Part shown: positions 29,357 to 40,063 of the stretch, piece by piece | Layout: every line of letters begins with the position of its first letter | Position numbering within the stretch: the first letter of the stretch is position 1 | Assembly (NCBI GenBank): GCA_963788305.1 | Contig: CAWBGK010000009.1 | Span: 1 to 64,000 of the forward strand | Source: UTCFX2 sp963788305 | GTDB lineage: Bacteria; Chloroflexota; Anaerolineae; Anaerolineales; UBA4823 | DNA length: 64,000 bases | Direction of reading: 5' to 3' | Made by a program: the position numbers and the translations under genes | Notes under the pieces: model-generated | The model's database searches: none | The model's input: the letters and a program-made list of their open reading frames with translations, nothing else | Told to the model about the DNA's origin: nothing

Positions 29357-30615
29357 CCAATTGTATCTACCTTTTTTTGGATAAGTTCAAGTATGGCAAA
29401 AGTATTTAACATCGCTTTTGGGATAAACGAATCCAGCAAAGCATATTCCTGATCTTTGCTTCCATCATCGCTCTGTTCTGAGCAATGAGCGTTCATCCCC
29501 GATGGTCCTAACCCATCCAGTACGGGATAATCACTCCAAAGATGGTTCCCATCCGATAAGCCGCCTCTTGCTTCAGGAATGACCTGCAAGTCGAATTCTC
29601 TCCCACATTTTTCCCAAATTTTGAATAAAGTATTTGTATTGTCATTATTCGGCCATGGATTGGTGCTTGAAATTAATTCCACGTGTAAACTGCATGGGAA
29701 ACCATCCTGGCTTGTGATCGTTGATTCTTTTTCCAGTGCCATAATGTTCACAATCCCCAGCTGAAATACATCAGGTGAGAAGGCGCGCATTTCTACATAG
29801 GCTTCTGCATGATGCGGAACTCGATTAACAACACTACCGCCATGAACAACACCAACGTTGTATGTTAGTTGTCGGGAATAATCCGTGAGCTGAGCTACCA
29901 GGTTGATGGTTTTCGCCAACTGCACAATCGCATTTGCACCCTGTTTGTGGGAATTGCCCGCATGCGCCCCACGTCCATTCGAAATTATCCGGAATTCGGC
30001 ACGACCTTTCCGGCTTGTGACGATTGAGTTAAATTCAGAATTTGGTGTAGCTCCTTCGAAGATTAAGCAAGCAGATGCATCGATAGGAATTATCTGTTTG
30101 CATATCCTTCCGAAATCTTCAGAAAGTGTCTCTTCGGATGCGTCCAATGCGACCATCCAGCGGGTGTCTCGATACAACTCGGGATAGAAGGCACTGATTG
30201 CATCAAGTACCATAAATATCATGATAGTTCCACCTTTGATATCCACCGAACCTGGTCCGTAGACGCGATTTCCGACAAGACGATAAGAAAAACCATTGGC
30301 ACTTTCCTCTTCTGGAGGAAATACTGTATCGAGATGCGAAATCATGGCAATGAAAGGAGCATTTTTAGTAATCTTTTTTCCACTTTCATCATTTTCAATG
30401 TTTAGAAAAAGATGCTTCCCAAAATTGAGGTTCTCAGATTGAATAAAATTCGACTGAAACCCTAATAAGGAAAAGAAGGATGCAGTTAAGTTTCCAAGGA
30501 GATTAATGCCTTCTGAATTTGATGTAAATGAATTTATATCGATCATCTGGCGGTGCATCTCCATATAATGCGGCAGCCGAGATTTAAAGTAAGATGCAAT
30601 TTCAGGATTAATCAT
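29287..30615 (-). CDS. M20-family metallopeptidase
   Basis: 442 residues, with all M20 zinc-site motifs: HLDTVF (about 94), GPGSVDIKGG, ASEET, RGAHAGNSHKQGANA for the dimerisation domain, and GLGPSGMNAHCSEQSDDGS near the C-terminus. It resembles carboxypeptidase G2/ArgE-like hydrolases acting on N-acylated amino acids or dipeptides. Its frame overlaps the convergent CapA/FG-GAP gene by about 70 bases. The family homology stops around ILELIQKK, so the last 20 or so residues may be readthrough caused by an indel near 29350. No terminator lies between the two genes. Confidence 0.88.
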   Translation of the reverse strand: MINPEIASYFKSRLPHYMEMHRQMIDINSFTSNSEGINLLGNLTASFFSLLGFQSNFIQSENLNFGKHLFLNIENDESGKKITKNAPFIAMISHLDTVFPPEEESANGFSYRLVGNRVYGPGSVDIKGGTIMIFMVLDAISAFYPELYRDTRWMVALDASEETLSEDFGRICKQIIPIDASACLIFEGATPNSEFNSIVTSRKGRAEFRIISNGRGAHAGNSHKQGANAIVQLAKTINLVAQLTDYSRQLTYNVGVVHGGSVVNRVPHHAEAYVEMRAFSPDVFQLGIVNIMALEKESTITSQDGFPCSLHVELISSTNPWPNNDNTNTLFKIWEKCGREFDLQVIPEARGGLSDGNHLWSDYPVLDGLGPSGMNAHCSEQSDDGSKDQEYALLDSFIPKAMLNTFAILELIQKKVDTIGHQIFPTEITGIRSPGFDTVNSS

Positions 30616-30637
30616 AACTTTTTTCTATATTGAGAAT

Positions 30638-32408
30638 TTATGGTTTAGGAGTGCCCGGTGGGCTTCCTACGTCTGCAATAAGTATCCATCCGATAATGGA
30701 TCTTTCTTCTCCCTGATGCTCAACCAAAACACATTCACGGCTGAAGGTATCGAATCGGCGTTCATCAGGGAGAAAACGAAGTCCACCACCGGTCGGAATT
30801 CGTCCTATCGCGTTGTAACCTTCATAACAACCACTCCGAGCCCAAACATCCCTTAGCGCTACTCCGATAAATGGAGTTAATGTTGGTGTGAAGGTTGGAG
30901 TTGGTGTTGGAGTTCGGGACGGAGTAGAGGTTGTGGTTATCGTTGGTGTATGCGTTGGAGTTGTCGTCGGAGTCGAAGTTGTTGTAGGAGTCAATTGCGA
31001 AAGGTAGGAGCGGAATCGCCCAAATCCAAAGTAAGAGAAATATCCCAATAATTACGACACCAAACACTCCAAGAACGATTTTAAGTATCAATAATCCGTA
31101 AGCATAAGGTGACAATAACCGATTGAGACGTATCACATTTGGATCATTTGGATACCTTTGGCGTGCTTCTTTGCTTATATGGGCTGCTTGCGATGGCAAT
31201 CGCTTATGATTTTCATATGCTGCATATGCTTGAGAAAGTTCATCTTGTAATCGTGCTACAATCACGTAGGAATTTTTCAATCTCGCCCGACAAATGATCG
31301 AGACCCTCATCCAAACCTGATAGATTTCGGATTTGATCCAGTTGGGATTTTGCTTGCCGGCCCAGGTAAAGGGCTTCGTCCAGTGTTACAGCTCGCTCGG
31401 CTTGTGCTTTCAGCTGCCTCGCCTGTTCCTGAAGCGGTGAAAGGGCTCGTGGAATTAAGGACTCAAGGCGCGTATTGAGTTTGAGGAATACAGGATTTTC
31501 TCCATATTCTCCTAATAGAGTGTCCAGATCTGACTTTGCTTGTGTAACGGACTTTGGATCAAGGTTTGGACTAGAGATTGTTTTGTTGATTTCGCGGACT
31601 AACTCATTCACTTTTCTGAATGCCTGAGCTTTGTCACCATATTTTGGTAAACCTGTCGCTCGTGCAGCGGTATCCAGTCTCTCAATCGACTCCTCAATTT
31701 TTCCGAGTTGAAACAGCTGCAAGCCTTCTTCGTACGCAAGTTCCGCATCGATATTTTCCTGCAATTTTTGCTCAAATTCAAGACCCTCTTGCCAACGCTG
31801 GATACCTAATTCGTGAAGGATCGCCTGTGCTTTTGAAAGCATATTTAACGCATCAGAATATCTACCGACACGCGCTGGCAGATTGAGCTTTTCCGAATGC
31901 AGATGCAGCTTCAGGTGGTAAGGCTACAGCCGGAATATAACCGGTGCGAAGGTAATTTTCAGATTCCGATCGATGCTGGCGAGCACGCTCCCATCCAGGT
32001 TCTATTTGAAGGACCTTATCGAAGTTCTTAATAGCTTCAGCATATCTTCCTCCGTAAAAAAGCCTTTCTGCTTCTTCCATTTGACGGTCTGCTTGAGGGT
32101 CACGGGATAACTGTCCGTTGAAAATGGCTTCGACTTTATTGTCTCCGGTTTCTGACGACGACTTTGCTATTGGCGGTAGGTCCTTTTCGGAAGTAGGTTG
32201 TATCGTCTTCGATCTGATTAAGTCTGGATTTCAGGTTTCGTCGGAGACACTGGATGGAATCCTGATCTGCAGGTGGAATATTCAGGTATTCAGAAGAATA
32301 AATCAGTTCTTCGATTTCCAGAAGTGCTTTTCGCAGCTCGACCAATGGTGGGGAAACTTGTCCTAGAAGTTTTTCCACATTTATTTGAATATCTGTTATT
32401 TCGGTCAC
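30638..32408 (-). CDS. TPR / coiled-coil / single-membrane-helix protein with Thr-Pro linker and extracellular SH3-like tail, four frame breaks
   Basis: About 590 residues. GTG start at 32408 with GGAGG upstream, adjoining the kinase-like gene stop. Order: helical N-terminus; TPR-like stretch (EEAERLFYGGRYAEAIKNFDKVLQI) and a second set (FGKAQSA, RVGRYSDALNMLSKAQ); a long charged helical region; one membrane helix (ILKIVLGVFGVVIIGIFLLLWIWAIPLLPF); a Thr/Pro linker of about 45 residues; and a C-terminal domain with LRDVWARSGCYEGYNAIG and RECVLVEHQGEERSIIGWILIAD, resembling bacterial SH3. Frame breaks near 32172, 31878, 31255 and 31005. The topology suggests an inside TPR platform connected to an outside wall- or ligand-binding domain. 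Function unknown. Confidence 0.65.
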
Positions 32409-35398
32409 TTATCCTCCCAAGATGTCGAACAAACCTGAAAGCTTTTCATGGATATTTATTATTTTTTCGTAAAGTGATTTTGCTGATGTAAATTCACCTG
32501 AAAGAACTGCTTCCAGGATATTTTTTACTTCGGATGGAAGTCTTTGATCATCATAAGTCCAATTAACAGTGTAGCTATTAGCTGCGGCCTCGATTTCTTC
32601 AGGTCGATTTGGTCCTAAGGGTAGTGCACCTTGAGCAGACCGACCGGTTAGAATGTAGTGAAGTGCCCGGGCTCCAAACTGGACAAGGTCAAATTGTGTT
32701 TCTGCGATGGAGAGACCTTGGGGAAATCGTTTAGCAACATTCCAGTCGATCATAAATACACCGTTTAATTCGCGTAGCCAATAATAATGTAGAATTTTAT
32801 GGTCACGATAAATAATATTTCGAGAATGGGCTTTTTCAAGAATTTTACATATCTGAGCTGCCATAACAAGGCCGTCTAGAGTCGGGAGGAATTTACCATT
32901 GGTGTATCCTGTATCGCATTGGAGCAGCAAGTTGTCTTGCTTAGAATATTCTTGAATTGCCAGGTAAGGAAGCCAACCGCTAGCTGTCCGGTTTTCGATA
33001 TCCGCCAAAAAATTATGGATTGAATCCATTCCGAAACGAAGAACATCCCCTTTAACATATCAGCCGATTGGCTGGTGGTTTCGGAGGGGAATTCTGTGCT
33101 ATCTCTCAGGATAAATCCGCATTCAAGGAGAGGAATCACACCGGTGACATCATGCATCAGGCTGAGAATCAGGGCTTCTTCTCGAAAAAGAGGAAGGGCA
33201 TATTCAGTTCGGTCTGGACGCATGATCTTGAAAGCGGTGGAAATTCTCTGCCCGCTTTGAGCAGGAACATTCCCTCGAAAAATTCGAGCAGAGGATCCTC
33301 GCGCCTCAGGTGCCCACGAATCCAGCGGCTCTCCCAGGAGGATACCTGCTGAGGTGCCGATACGCAACTCTTTTATCCCGGTTATGGCAGGTTGAATTGT
33401 TCTCTGAAATTCTTTACGCTCAATCTGCACGATCCCCCTGGACATCGCCATCAAAGGTCTGCGGGGTTCGAGCGAAATCAACCAACTCAGATCGGTTCGA
33501 AGGTTTTCGTGCTGAATAAGTACATCTGTGGGCTCGACACCCTTCCGAACCTTGCTGAAAGCTTCCAGGATATCATCTAACCAGACCGCTGCGCCGATCT
33601 GGTTTCGGATTTCTCGACCTCGAAGTTCATGGCGGGTAATAAAATCTTGTAAAGGTTCTTCATTGGTTAAACCAGTTCGAATTTCATTAATCCACGTGTC
33701 CGCTTCTTTCAGCGCTTTGTCTGCCTGAATTAACCTTATCCGATCGGGATCCCAGATAAGGACACGCTGAAGTGCGACATGCGCTGAATGGAAATCTTTC
33801 CGGTTCCAGGCGTCTAAAGCGATTTGAGCCTGTGCCTGAGCCTGGTCAAGAGCATTAAAGACGGACTTAGTTGCATCAGGAAGAAGCAATGCGGCTTTCT
33901 GAAGAACCTGTTGTATATCCAGATAATTTATTCCAGAGTCGGGAGGGTCAGGCTCAAGCAAAGTCCAGCGCGGCAATATGATTTCTCGTAGAGTATTAAT
34001 AATTTCAAGACGCAATCTATTGTCGTGCTCCAGTTTTTCGGTTGATAGAAGTGCGTGTACCAATCGATTCGTTGCAATCACTGGTCGTAAGCTTGTTGGC
34101 CCTATCTCGTAACTTCGGATTTGTTCACTAAATATTTCCCACCAATCTGGCACTGGATTACGCAATGAAGCTATTCTTAGCGACCAAAAAGAAGAAATCC
34201 AGTTTTCGTCTATACCTGCCGTTAATGTGTCAATACCAATTTCACCAGTTTTGACTAATTTAGAAATTCCCAATAGGATATCTGCATATTCATTCCTAAT
34301 AATTTGTTTTTCTTGGGCTTGATCACAAAGATTGGAAAATAATTCAAAATCTCCAGATTCAACCAATGAGTGTGCAATCTTTTGAAAGATTATTTTTGCA
34401 CCCTCGCAATCTGGTAATTCACCTAAGGCGAAAATCCTGTTATGGATTTCGCTCAACTCAGTAAAGTCATCCATAGACGCTGAGTTCATATCAATCATGT
34501 CTTTTTCGGACCGGCGCAGAATGCGACGATCAACCATGAGATCGTTGAGAAGATTCTTGGCTTTCTTAAGAATAGGTGATACACCAGCAGAAAATGCATT
34601 CGTCGCCAAAAAAACAGTTGGCCAATCAAGCATTTCAAACAATGGGGCAGATTCACGTGCCAGGAATTGCCCCATCTCAGAAAGAAATTGTTGATAGTCT
34701 CCTAGACGGGAGTGAATTCTATCTTTAGAGATACCATCAGCCTCAACAAATTGACCATTCCCCCAGTCAATTATCGTGAATTGCAGATTTTGATAATCCC
34801 AGAAAATATGCTCTGTTTTGATATCGTTCCACAGGATGCCAAAGATAGCTCCTGAAGGAAGTTCTGCAGTAATGGTATGAATTGTCTCAAGATACTCAAT
34901 AATTCCTACGATAGCACGCAGAAGCAGCAGTTCTGGAATCCTTCCCTGCCTTGAAATCTCCTTAACAAAGAGAGATTGTTTTTCTATGGAAGAATGTTGA
35001 CCTTCAGATTTATTATCCTGAGATGAATTATCAGAAAACCTGATTTGCCTTGCCATCTGATCGAGACTGATACCCGAAGCAGGAGAGATAATTATGAAAA
35101 AGCGATCCGTAAATTCTGTACCTGGTTTACTTCGATCGATCAGGTACGGTGATCGTATTGTGTGAGCGGGCGTATTTATACTGGATAATATCCCAAGAAT
35201 TTCAGCTTCTTTTTGAATTTGCGAAGCTTGGCGAATTAAATCGCTAGGAAAAGATTTCCGGCGCGGCCGTTTTAGTATCGCCAACCGGCGATCGATAAGC
35301 AATTCAACCTGGTAAACCTCGCCAGCATCACCCTCGCCAAGTTTACTTAATAAATTCCAGCCGCGCTGTTGGCCAGGAGCGGTTTCCAGAAAGTTCAC
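32409..35398 (-). CDS. Protein with two protein-kinase-like domains, one frame break
   Basis: About 995 residues. GTG start at 35398, five bases after the preceding stop. The N-terminal kinase-like domain (1-about 240) has a glycine loop LGEGDAGEVYQV, a lysine strand LAILKRPRR, the catalytic-loop-like LWNDIKTEHIFW and IIDWGN in place of DFG. A helical middle of about 400 residues is TPR-like (FHSAHVALQRVLIWDP). A second kinase-like domain follows (about 690-995): RGSSARIFRGNV, AFKIMRPD, IIYRDHKILHYYW and FMIDWNVAK. The frame break is near 33048 (four G instead of five; LKG continues as DVLRFGMDSIHNF). DWG/DWN variants are found in some bacterial kinases, so activity is open. It sits between a transglutaminase-like gene and a TPR/membrane gene. 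Confidence 0.7.
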
Positions 35399-35403
35399 CT
35401 GTT

Positions 35404-36061
35404 CTATACTCGGTTGGGTTTATACAGACCAGCAGGATTCGCTATAAGCATCCCTGCTCGGTAAGAGATCGGATCAACAAGCGAGAATGAATTTGAAATG
35501 TCGGCCCTAAAGAGTGGAATCCGCTTTAGAGAATACAAACGTTTTTCGATCTTATCGATGCCTGCCAAATCATTCATCCAATGAAAATGATCATAAGCCC
35601 GGAGATCAATGATTCGAGAGTACCCTCGAAGGGTCTTCTGTCCGTCTACATTAAAAAAGTCCTCGAAATATGAAAGGACAAGCTCGCGTGATGTCTTGAA
35701 AATTGGTTCCCGATAACGCAATCCTGTGAAGTTAGATTTTGCCACAGCACCGAACAGGTTATTCTGTTTATAAATGGCCAATACATGGTCATCATCTGTC
35801 CCAGGTTCAGGGAGTAAATCAATAATTATTGGTGGTCTATTTATCAGACGAAGCATCGCTGCTCCAAATAATGCACCATCAAGACAATGAGCAATCCTAT
35901 CGCGAAGAACTTCTTGCGGGCAGCGGTTCGTGTTTTCCGAACTATACTCGGTTTGATCGAGAAATTCCTGGATTTTCAGAGGAGAATTCGAGAGATTCAA
36001 TGACATCACGATCTAATATTGATAATGATTGGTAAAATTTCAGTATCTCGGGGTCATCCAT
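35404..36061 (-). CDS. Predicted transglutaminase-like/cysteine-protease-fold protein
   Basis: About 200-219 residues. The core has a Cys and His in a transglutaminase-like arrangement: RIAHCLDGALFGAAML, then TDDDHVLAIYKQNNLFGAV. Then come LRYREPIFKTSRELVLSYFEDFFN and KTLRGYSRIIDLR. I recognise the general fold by this Cys-(about 38)-His spacing, not by a named family. The open frame begins at 36009; a better N-terminus (MDDPEILKFYQSLSILDRDVIESLEF) starts at an ATG at 36061 in another frame and would need one frame change near 35990. Immediately upstream of the double-kinase gene, with which it is surely co-transcribed. Confidence 0.55.
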
Positions 36062-36348
36062 GATTACACCAAAATGTGTCTTAGCATTTGGAATATAGAA
36101 AGATAGACAACTAAAAAGGCTTTCCTGATTATGTTACCACGATTTATTGATCGCAGGATCGGTTGATCCGCAATATCTTTCGCTTTTCTTCAAAAACCCA
36201 CAAAACTGATGGGGAAATGTACGGTAATCGTAGGGTAAATGTAGGGCAATCGTCAAGCAATCTAATCGGGCGTTTGGTAATATAAGCTTGAAGGGCGATT
36301 TCTCTTCTTCTCCTCCTTAGAGAGAGCCGGGAGCGGCGTACCCGGCTC
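36062..36348. other. Intergenic region with an imperfect direct repeat and GC-rich hairpin
   Basis: Two imperfect copies of a unit of about 21 bases lie at 36211-36231 and 36232-36252 (cores AAATGTACGGTAATCGT and AAATGTAGGGCAATCGT). A perfect ten-base stem GAGAGCCGGG/CCCGGCTCTC (36322-36331 and 36341-36350) overlaps the tag stop codon. It lacks a T run in the direction of tag transcription. No gene is seen. Confidence 0.4.
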
Positions 36349-36948
36349 TCAACGATTCATAGGATATGTACTGTTATCCAATTCGTTCAACTCATCGTAT
36401 CTATAACAATCTATCGTGTGATCGTTTACCATTCCAGTAGCCTGCATATGTGCATAACATATCGTTGGGCCAACAAATCGAAAACCTCTCAATGCCAATT
36501 CTTTACTCATCAATTCCGATTCTGCAGTTTTTCCAGGTATTTCCGAAATACTTTTCCAATTATTATGCAGTGGTTTCCCGCCAACAAATTCCCAAATAAA
36601 CTTATCGAATGAATCAAATTCTCTTTGAATATTGAGAAATATCCGCGCATTTGAAACACAAGCATTGATTTTGCTTCTGTTTCGGATTATATTCGGGTTG
36701 CTCATCAATAAGGAGATTTTCGCATCGTCATACTCCGCAATTTTTTCAGGATTAAATTCATCAAATGCTTCGCGAAAATGCATCCGTTTATGAAGAATTG
36801 TACGCCAACTAAGACCAGCTTGAAATCCTTCTAAAACGAGAAATTCAAAAAGAGTCTGATCATCATGGACGGGCGTCCCCCATTCTAAGTCGTGGTATTG
36901 TACGTATAATGGATCATCTATTGGGACCCAGGCACACCTGATTGGCAT
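36349..36948 (-). CDS. tag: DNA-3-methyladenine glycosylase I
   Basis: 199 residues. It removes 3-methyladenine from DNA. CAWVPIDDPLYVQYHDLEWG, LFEFLVLEGFQAGLSW and FRFVGPTICYAHMQATGMVNDH match Tag. The structural zinc ligands correspond to Cys5, His19 and the late VNDHTIDCYRY His and Cys. GGAGGG precedes the ATG at 36948. It lies 29 bases after the alkyltransferase-like gene, forming an alkylation-repair pair. Confidence 0.95.
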   Translation of the reverse strand: MPIRCAWVPIDDPLYVQYHDLEWGTPVHDDQTLFEFLVLEGFQAGLSWRTILHKRMHFREAFDEFNPEKIAEYDDAKISLLMSNPNIIRNRSKINACVSNARIFLNIQREFDSFDKFIWEFVGGKPLHNNWKSISEIPGKTAESELMSKELALRGFRFVGPTICYAHMQATGMVNDHTIDCYRYDELNELDNSTYPMNR

Positions 36949-36977
36949 CTTTATTTTCCCTCCACTAGGTCATGGAT

Positions 36978-37340
36978 TTACCTTGGTCCTGCCCATAGAA
37001 ATTGACCAAAATTTATTTTCCCAAACTCGTCAAACACAATACCTTCGGCTTCCAATAACAGCCTTTGATTATCTCTCGAGCTCCCACTCAGGCTAATTTT
37101 TCCCTGGGCATTAACCACCCTATGCCAGGGGATTCCAGATGGGCAAGAGGCCATTGCGCCGCCAACCCATCTGGCAGCATATGCCAGATATTTCTTATTT
37201 GACGTATCTTCGGGGGATGCGACCAGTCGTGCAATTTGACCATATGTCGCAACTTTACCTGGAGGGATTTTTTGTGCCATTTCCCAAACCTCAAATTGAA
37301 ATCGATGCGGATCGGGAGGTGATGAAAAATTTTGGCTCAT
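36978..37340 (-). CDS. Alkyltransferase-like protein (ATL), MGMT family with PWHRV
   Basis: About 120 residues from the ATG at 37340 (MSQNFSSPPD). The fold is the methylguanine methyltransferase DNA-binding domain: VWEMAQKIPPGKVATYGQIARL and VGGAMASCPSGIPWHRVVNAQGKIS. The alkyl-acceptor Cys of PCHRV is replaced by Trp (PWHRV), the mark of ATL proteins. They bind O6-alkylguanine without repairing it and pass the lesion to nucleotide excision repair. The tag gene follows in the same unit. Confidence 0.92.
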   Translation of the reverse strand: MSQNFSSPPDPHRFQFEVWEMAQKIPPGKVATYGQIARLVASPEDTSNKKYLAYAARWVGGAMASCPSGIPWHRVVNAQGKISLSGSSRDNQRLLLEAEGIVFDEFGKINFGQFLWAGPR

Positions 37341-37470
37341 TTTGGGTCTATTCCACATAAAGGTCGAATTAGAGTGCTGGAAGATCATCCCATTATATTA
37401 TTAATCACACAACAACATCGACACAATATTCGAGCTTGTGTTCGATGTGATTATGAGGAATGGAATGGTT

Positions 37471-37484
37471 TATAATCTTCGGCA
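37471..37484 (+). promoter_or_regulatory. TATAAT box eight bases before the murJ GTG (possible leaderless promoter)
   Basis: TATAAT at 37471-37476, spacer of eight bases, then GTG at 37485; no Shine-Dalgarno is present. It is the same geometry as upstream of rarA. The -35 region is not recognisable. Confidence 0.35.
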
Positions 37485-39062
37485 GTGGATGATATTGCAA
37501 AAAACGAGAATCGCCAGATAATTCGGGCAGCCGGGATTGTTATGGTTGCATTCATAATAAGCAACCTTGTGGGTTTGGTCCGTCAAATTCTGGTCGCAAA
37601 GTCATTTGGAACGCAGGCTGATATGGAGGCTTTCAACGCTGCTAATCGTGTTGCAGAGTCTATTTTTAATTTGGTGGCAGGCGGGGCGCTTGCCTCGGCA
37701 TTTATTCCGACTTTTACTACACTTTTATCGACTCAGAATCGTGAGCGAGCCTGGAGGCTGGCTTCTTCAATCGCGAACTTGATTTTTGTCCTATCTATCT
37801 TTATTGGAATCATCGCAATTGTCTTTTCGCCCTGGATCGTGCGAAATATTCTCGCGCCTGGTTTTGCGGATGATCCCCAGAAAGAGCTGCTCACTGTAGA
37901 ATTGATGCGGCTGATGATGCCATCGGCTGTAATTTTTGGGATGAGCGGATTGGTGATGGGTATTCTAAATTCGCACCAATCATTCTTTTTCCCTGCAATA
38001 GCACCAGCCATGTATCAATTTGGAATGATCTTTGGTGTGGTTGTACTTTCGCCTGGTATCGGAATATTTGGGCTTGCCTGGGGTGTACTTATCGGGGCAT
38101 TATTGCACCTTGCGCTTCAAATTCCAGCTTTAATACAGCTGAATGGGCGATATACATGGTTGGAAGGGATGAATTCGCCAGATGTATGTGAAGTCGCTCG
38201 ATTGATGGCGCCTCGCTTGCTGGGAGTAGCCATAGTTCAGCTAAATTTCTGGATCAATACTCGCCTGGCTTCCCGGTTTGTTGAGGGAAGTGTCACCGGA
38301 GTGGTCCTGGCTTTTACCCTCATGTTGATGCCTCAGGCAGCAATCGCTCAATCTATTGCAATAGCTGCACTGCCCACATTTTCTTCTCAAGTTGCTCTGG
38401 GTAGGCTGACCGAAATGAGGCATTCTCTTTCTGCGGCTCTTCGTGGGGCTATGTTCTTTTCCATTCCCGCATCAGTAGGATTAATGATTCTTCGCGTGCC
38501 TATCGTAAGACTTTTATATCAGCGTGGTGAGTTTGATGAAAAATCAACGGAGCTGGTCGCCTGGGCGCTTTTATTCTACACTGCCGGACTAGCCGGACAT
38601 GGATTAGTTGAAATCCTCTCCAGAGCGTTTTACTCATTGCACGATACAAAAACCCCGGTCTTTGTCGGGATAGGTGCGATGAGTTTGAATATTGTATTCA
38701 GCTTTATATTCACGGGATTATTCGTCAGGTGGGGGTGGATGGGGCATGGGGGACTTGCATTGGCGAATTCTATCGCGACAGCATTGGAAGCAGTCGCCTT
38801 GTTTTTCTTGATGAAGAAACGACTAATTGGATTGGAAGGTAAATTATTGATCGATGGAATTTGGAGAACCTCAATCGCTTCGGGCGTAATGTGTGTGGCG
38901 TTATTCTATTGGAGGTTCGCAACTAGTCAATCTTCAAACTTATTTGCAGCTTTAGGAGGGTTAGCTCTTGGTGTTATTATTTTTATGATATTTGCCTATC
39001 TTTTAAAGATCGGTGAAATGCAAAGCATTACTGCATTAATAAAAAGAAGAATAGCTGGATGA
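37485..39062 (+). CDS. murJ: Lipid II flippase MurJ
   Basis: 525 residues with about 13-14 membrane helices. It belongs to the MOP superfamily and moves lipid II across the membrane for peptidoglycan assembly. ISNLVGLVRQILVAKSFGTQADMEAFNAANRV and LVAGGALASAFIPTF near the start, and LYQRGEFDEKSTELVAWAL and SRAFYSLHDTKTPVFVG in the C-terminal half, are diagnostic. Start is GTG. The stop overlaps the next gene by ATGA. Confidence 0.93.
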   Translation: MDDIAKNENRQIIRAAGIVMVAFIISNLVGLVRQILVAKSFGTQADMEAFNAANRVAESIFNLVAGGALASAFIPTFTTLLSTQNRERAWRLASSIANLIFVLSIFIGIIAIVFSPWIVRNILAPGFADDPQKELLTVELMRLMMPSAVIFGMSGLVMGILNSHQSFFFPAIAPAMYQFGMIFGVVVLSPGIGIFGLAWGVLIGALLHLALQIPALIQLNGRYTWLEGMNSPDVCEVARLMAPRLLGVAIVQLNFWINTRLASRFVEGSVTGVVLAFTLMLMPQAAIAQSIAIAALPTFSSQVALGRLTEMRHSLSAALRGAMFFSIPASVGLMILRVPIVRLLYQRGEFDEKSTELVAWALLFYTAGLAGHGLVEILSRAFYSLHDTKTPVFVGIGAMSLNIVFSFIFTGLFVRWGWMGHGGLALANSIATALEAVALFFLMKKRLIGLEGKLLIDGIWRTSIASGVMCVALFYWRFATSQSSNLFAALGGLALGVIIFMIFAYLLKIGEMQSITALIKRRIAG

Positions 39063-40036
39063 ATTTTTGGAAGCAAGTTCCGAATGCGACAAAAATCTAT
39101 CTGGTAATCACGATCTACCTGATAGTCCTGTTTTGCGGTCTGGCGATCCTCCGTCAATATCGAGAATCGCCTGATCAATTTTCACTGAGCTGGTTGTTAT
39201 CAAGAGCTAAGATAGGCATTGATGAAACACCAAGCCCAGATTCGGCCGAGATAGTATCGACTTCTACAATGAGGGGTGATGCAGCTTGGTTAAGAGCGAA
39301 GACAAATACCCGCATTTTAGAAGGTCCTGGTGAAAAATATCCTGAAATCGCCTGGTTGGAAGACAATCAAATAACAGAGATCGTCGGGGCAAGCGACGAT
39401 GGAAAGTGGTGGGCTATTAAACTCCCTTATTTTGCAAATGGAATGGGATGGGTATTAAAATCGGAAGTCGAGTCTAATCGCACAGAATTGGTTCGTGTAA
39501 TTACACCTGAGTCAGCCATCCAGCCATTTGCCACCACATCAGATCAAATGCCGACCGGAAAGGCGATTGCCAACATTAATATCCGTAGTGGGCCTGACTT
39601 GAAATATCAGAAAATTGGCACATTAGAAATAGATAAATCTGCCGAGATTATAGGAATGAGTGCTGACGAATTTTGGTATTTAATAAAAATCCCCGGAACA
39701 GAAAATCTTCAAGGCTGGGTGAGCAGAGATTATATTATTGTCCAAAATGCGGAAAAGATTTCGATTGTGGGCGAAAACAACGATTTCGAATCGACGCTTT
39801 CTCCTAGTTCTGCATATTTACTCGCGAAAGCGACACTCAACGTTCGCAATGGCCCTGATATTACTTTTGCAGTGATCGGACAGCTTGAATCCGGTGAGCT
39901 GGCTGAAATATTGGGAAAGACTTCTGATGGACTCTGGTGGGCAATTCAATTTTCTGGCGCGTCAGATGAGCAGGGCTGGGTAGCAAGCGCATACGCTGAT
40001 GCAAAAAACGTAGAAAATGTACCAGTGATTCCTTGA
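39059..40036 (+). CDS. Membrane-anchored protein with three bacterial SH3 domains
   Basis: 325 residues. One N-terminal membrane helix (IYLVITIYLIVLFCGLAIL) is followed by three SH3b repeats at about 80-140, 177-235 and 260-320. Each has the NIRSGPDLKYQKIGTL / GEKYPEIAWLEDNQ pattern and ends with a GWV motif. It overlaps murJ by four bases (ATGA), so it is translationally coupled. Such modules bind cell-wall peptides; with murJ this suggests a role at the envelope. The exact role is unknown. Confidence 0.82.
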   Translation: MNFWKQVPNATKIYLVITIYLIVLFCGLAILRQYRESPDQFSLSWLLSRAKIGIDETPSPDSAEIVSTSTMRGDAAWLRAKTNTRILEGPGEKYPEIAWLEDNQITEIVGASDDGKWWAIKLPYFANGMGWVLKSEVESNRTELVRVITPESAIQPFATTSDQMPTGKAIANINIRSGPDLKYQKIGTLEIDKSAEIIGMSADEFWYLIKIPGTENLQGWVSRDYIIVQNAEKISIVGENNDFESTLSPSSAYLLAKATLNVRNGPDITFAVIGQLESGELAEILGKTSDGLWWAIQFSGASDEQGWVASAYADAKNVENVPVIP

Positions 40037-40063
40037 AAATTCGAATGTGAAAACTTCGGGTTC

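Noticed and set aside
30890..31005. Repeated GTTGGAGTT-type tracts as a satellite or CRISPR-like array
   Set aside because: They are the codons of a Thr/Pro-rich linker in an extracellular protein, with variable unit length and no spacers. The same holds for the linkers at 54600-54740 and 63150-63240.
20000..36000. Frame breaks as evidence of a decaying genomic island
   Set aside because: Homology resumes at once after each break, several lie in homopolymers, and breaks also hit housekeeping genes; no transposon or phage sign is present.
36322..36350. Hairpin at the tag stop as an intrinsic terminator
   Set aside because: The stem is perfect, but no T run follows in the direction of tag transcription; recorded only as a hairpin.
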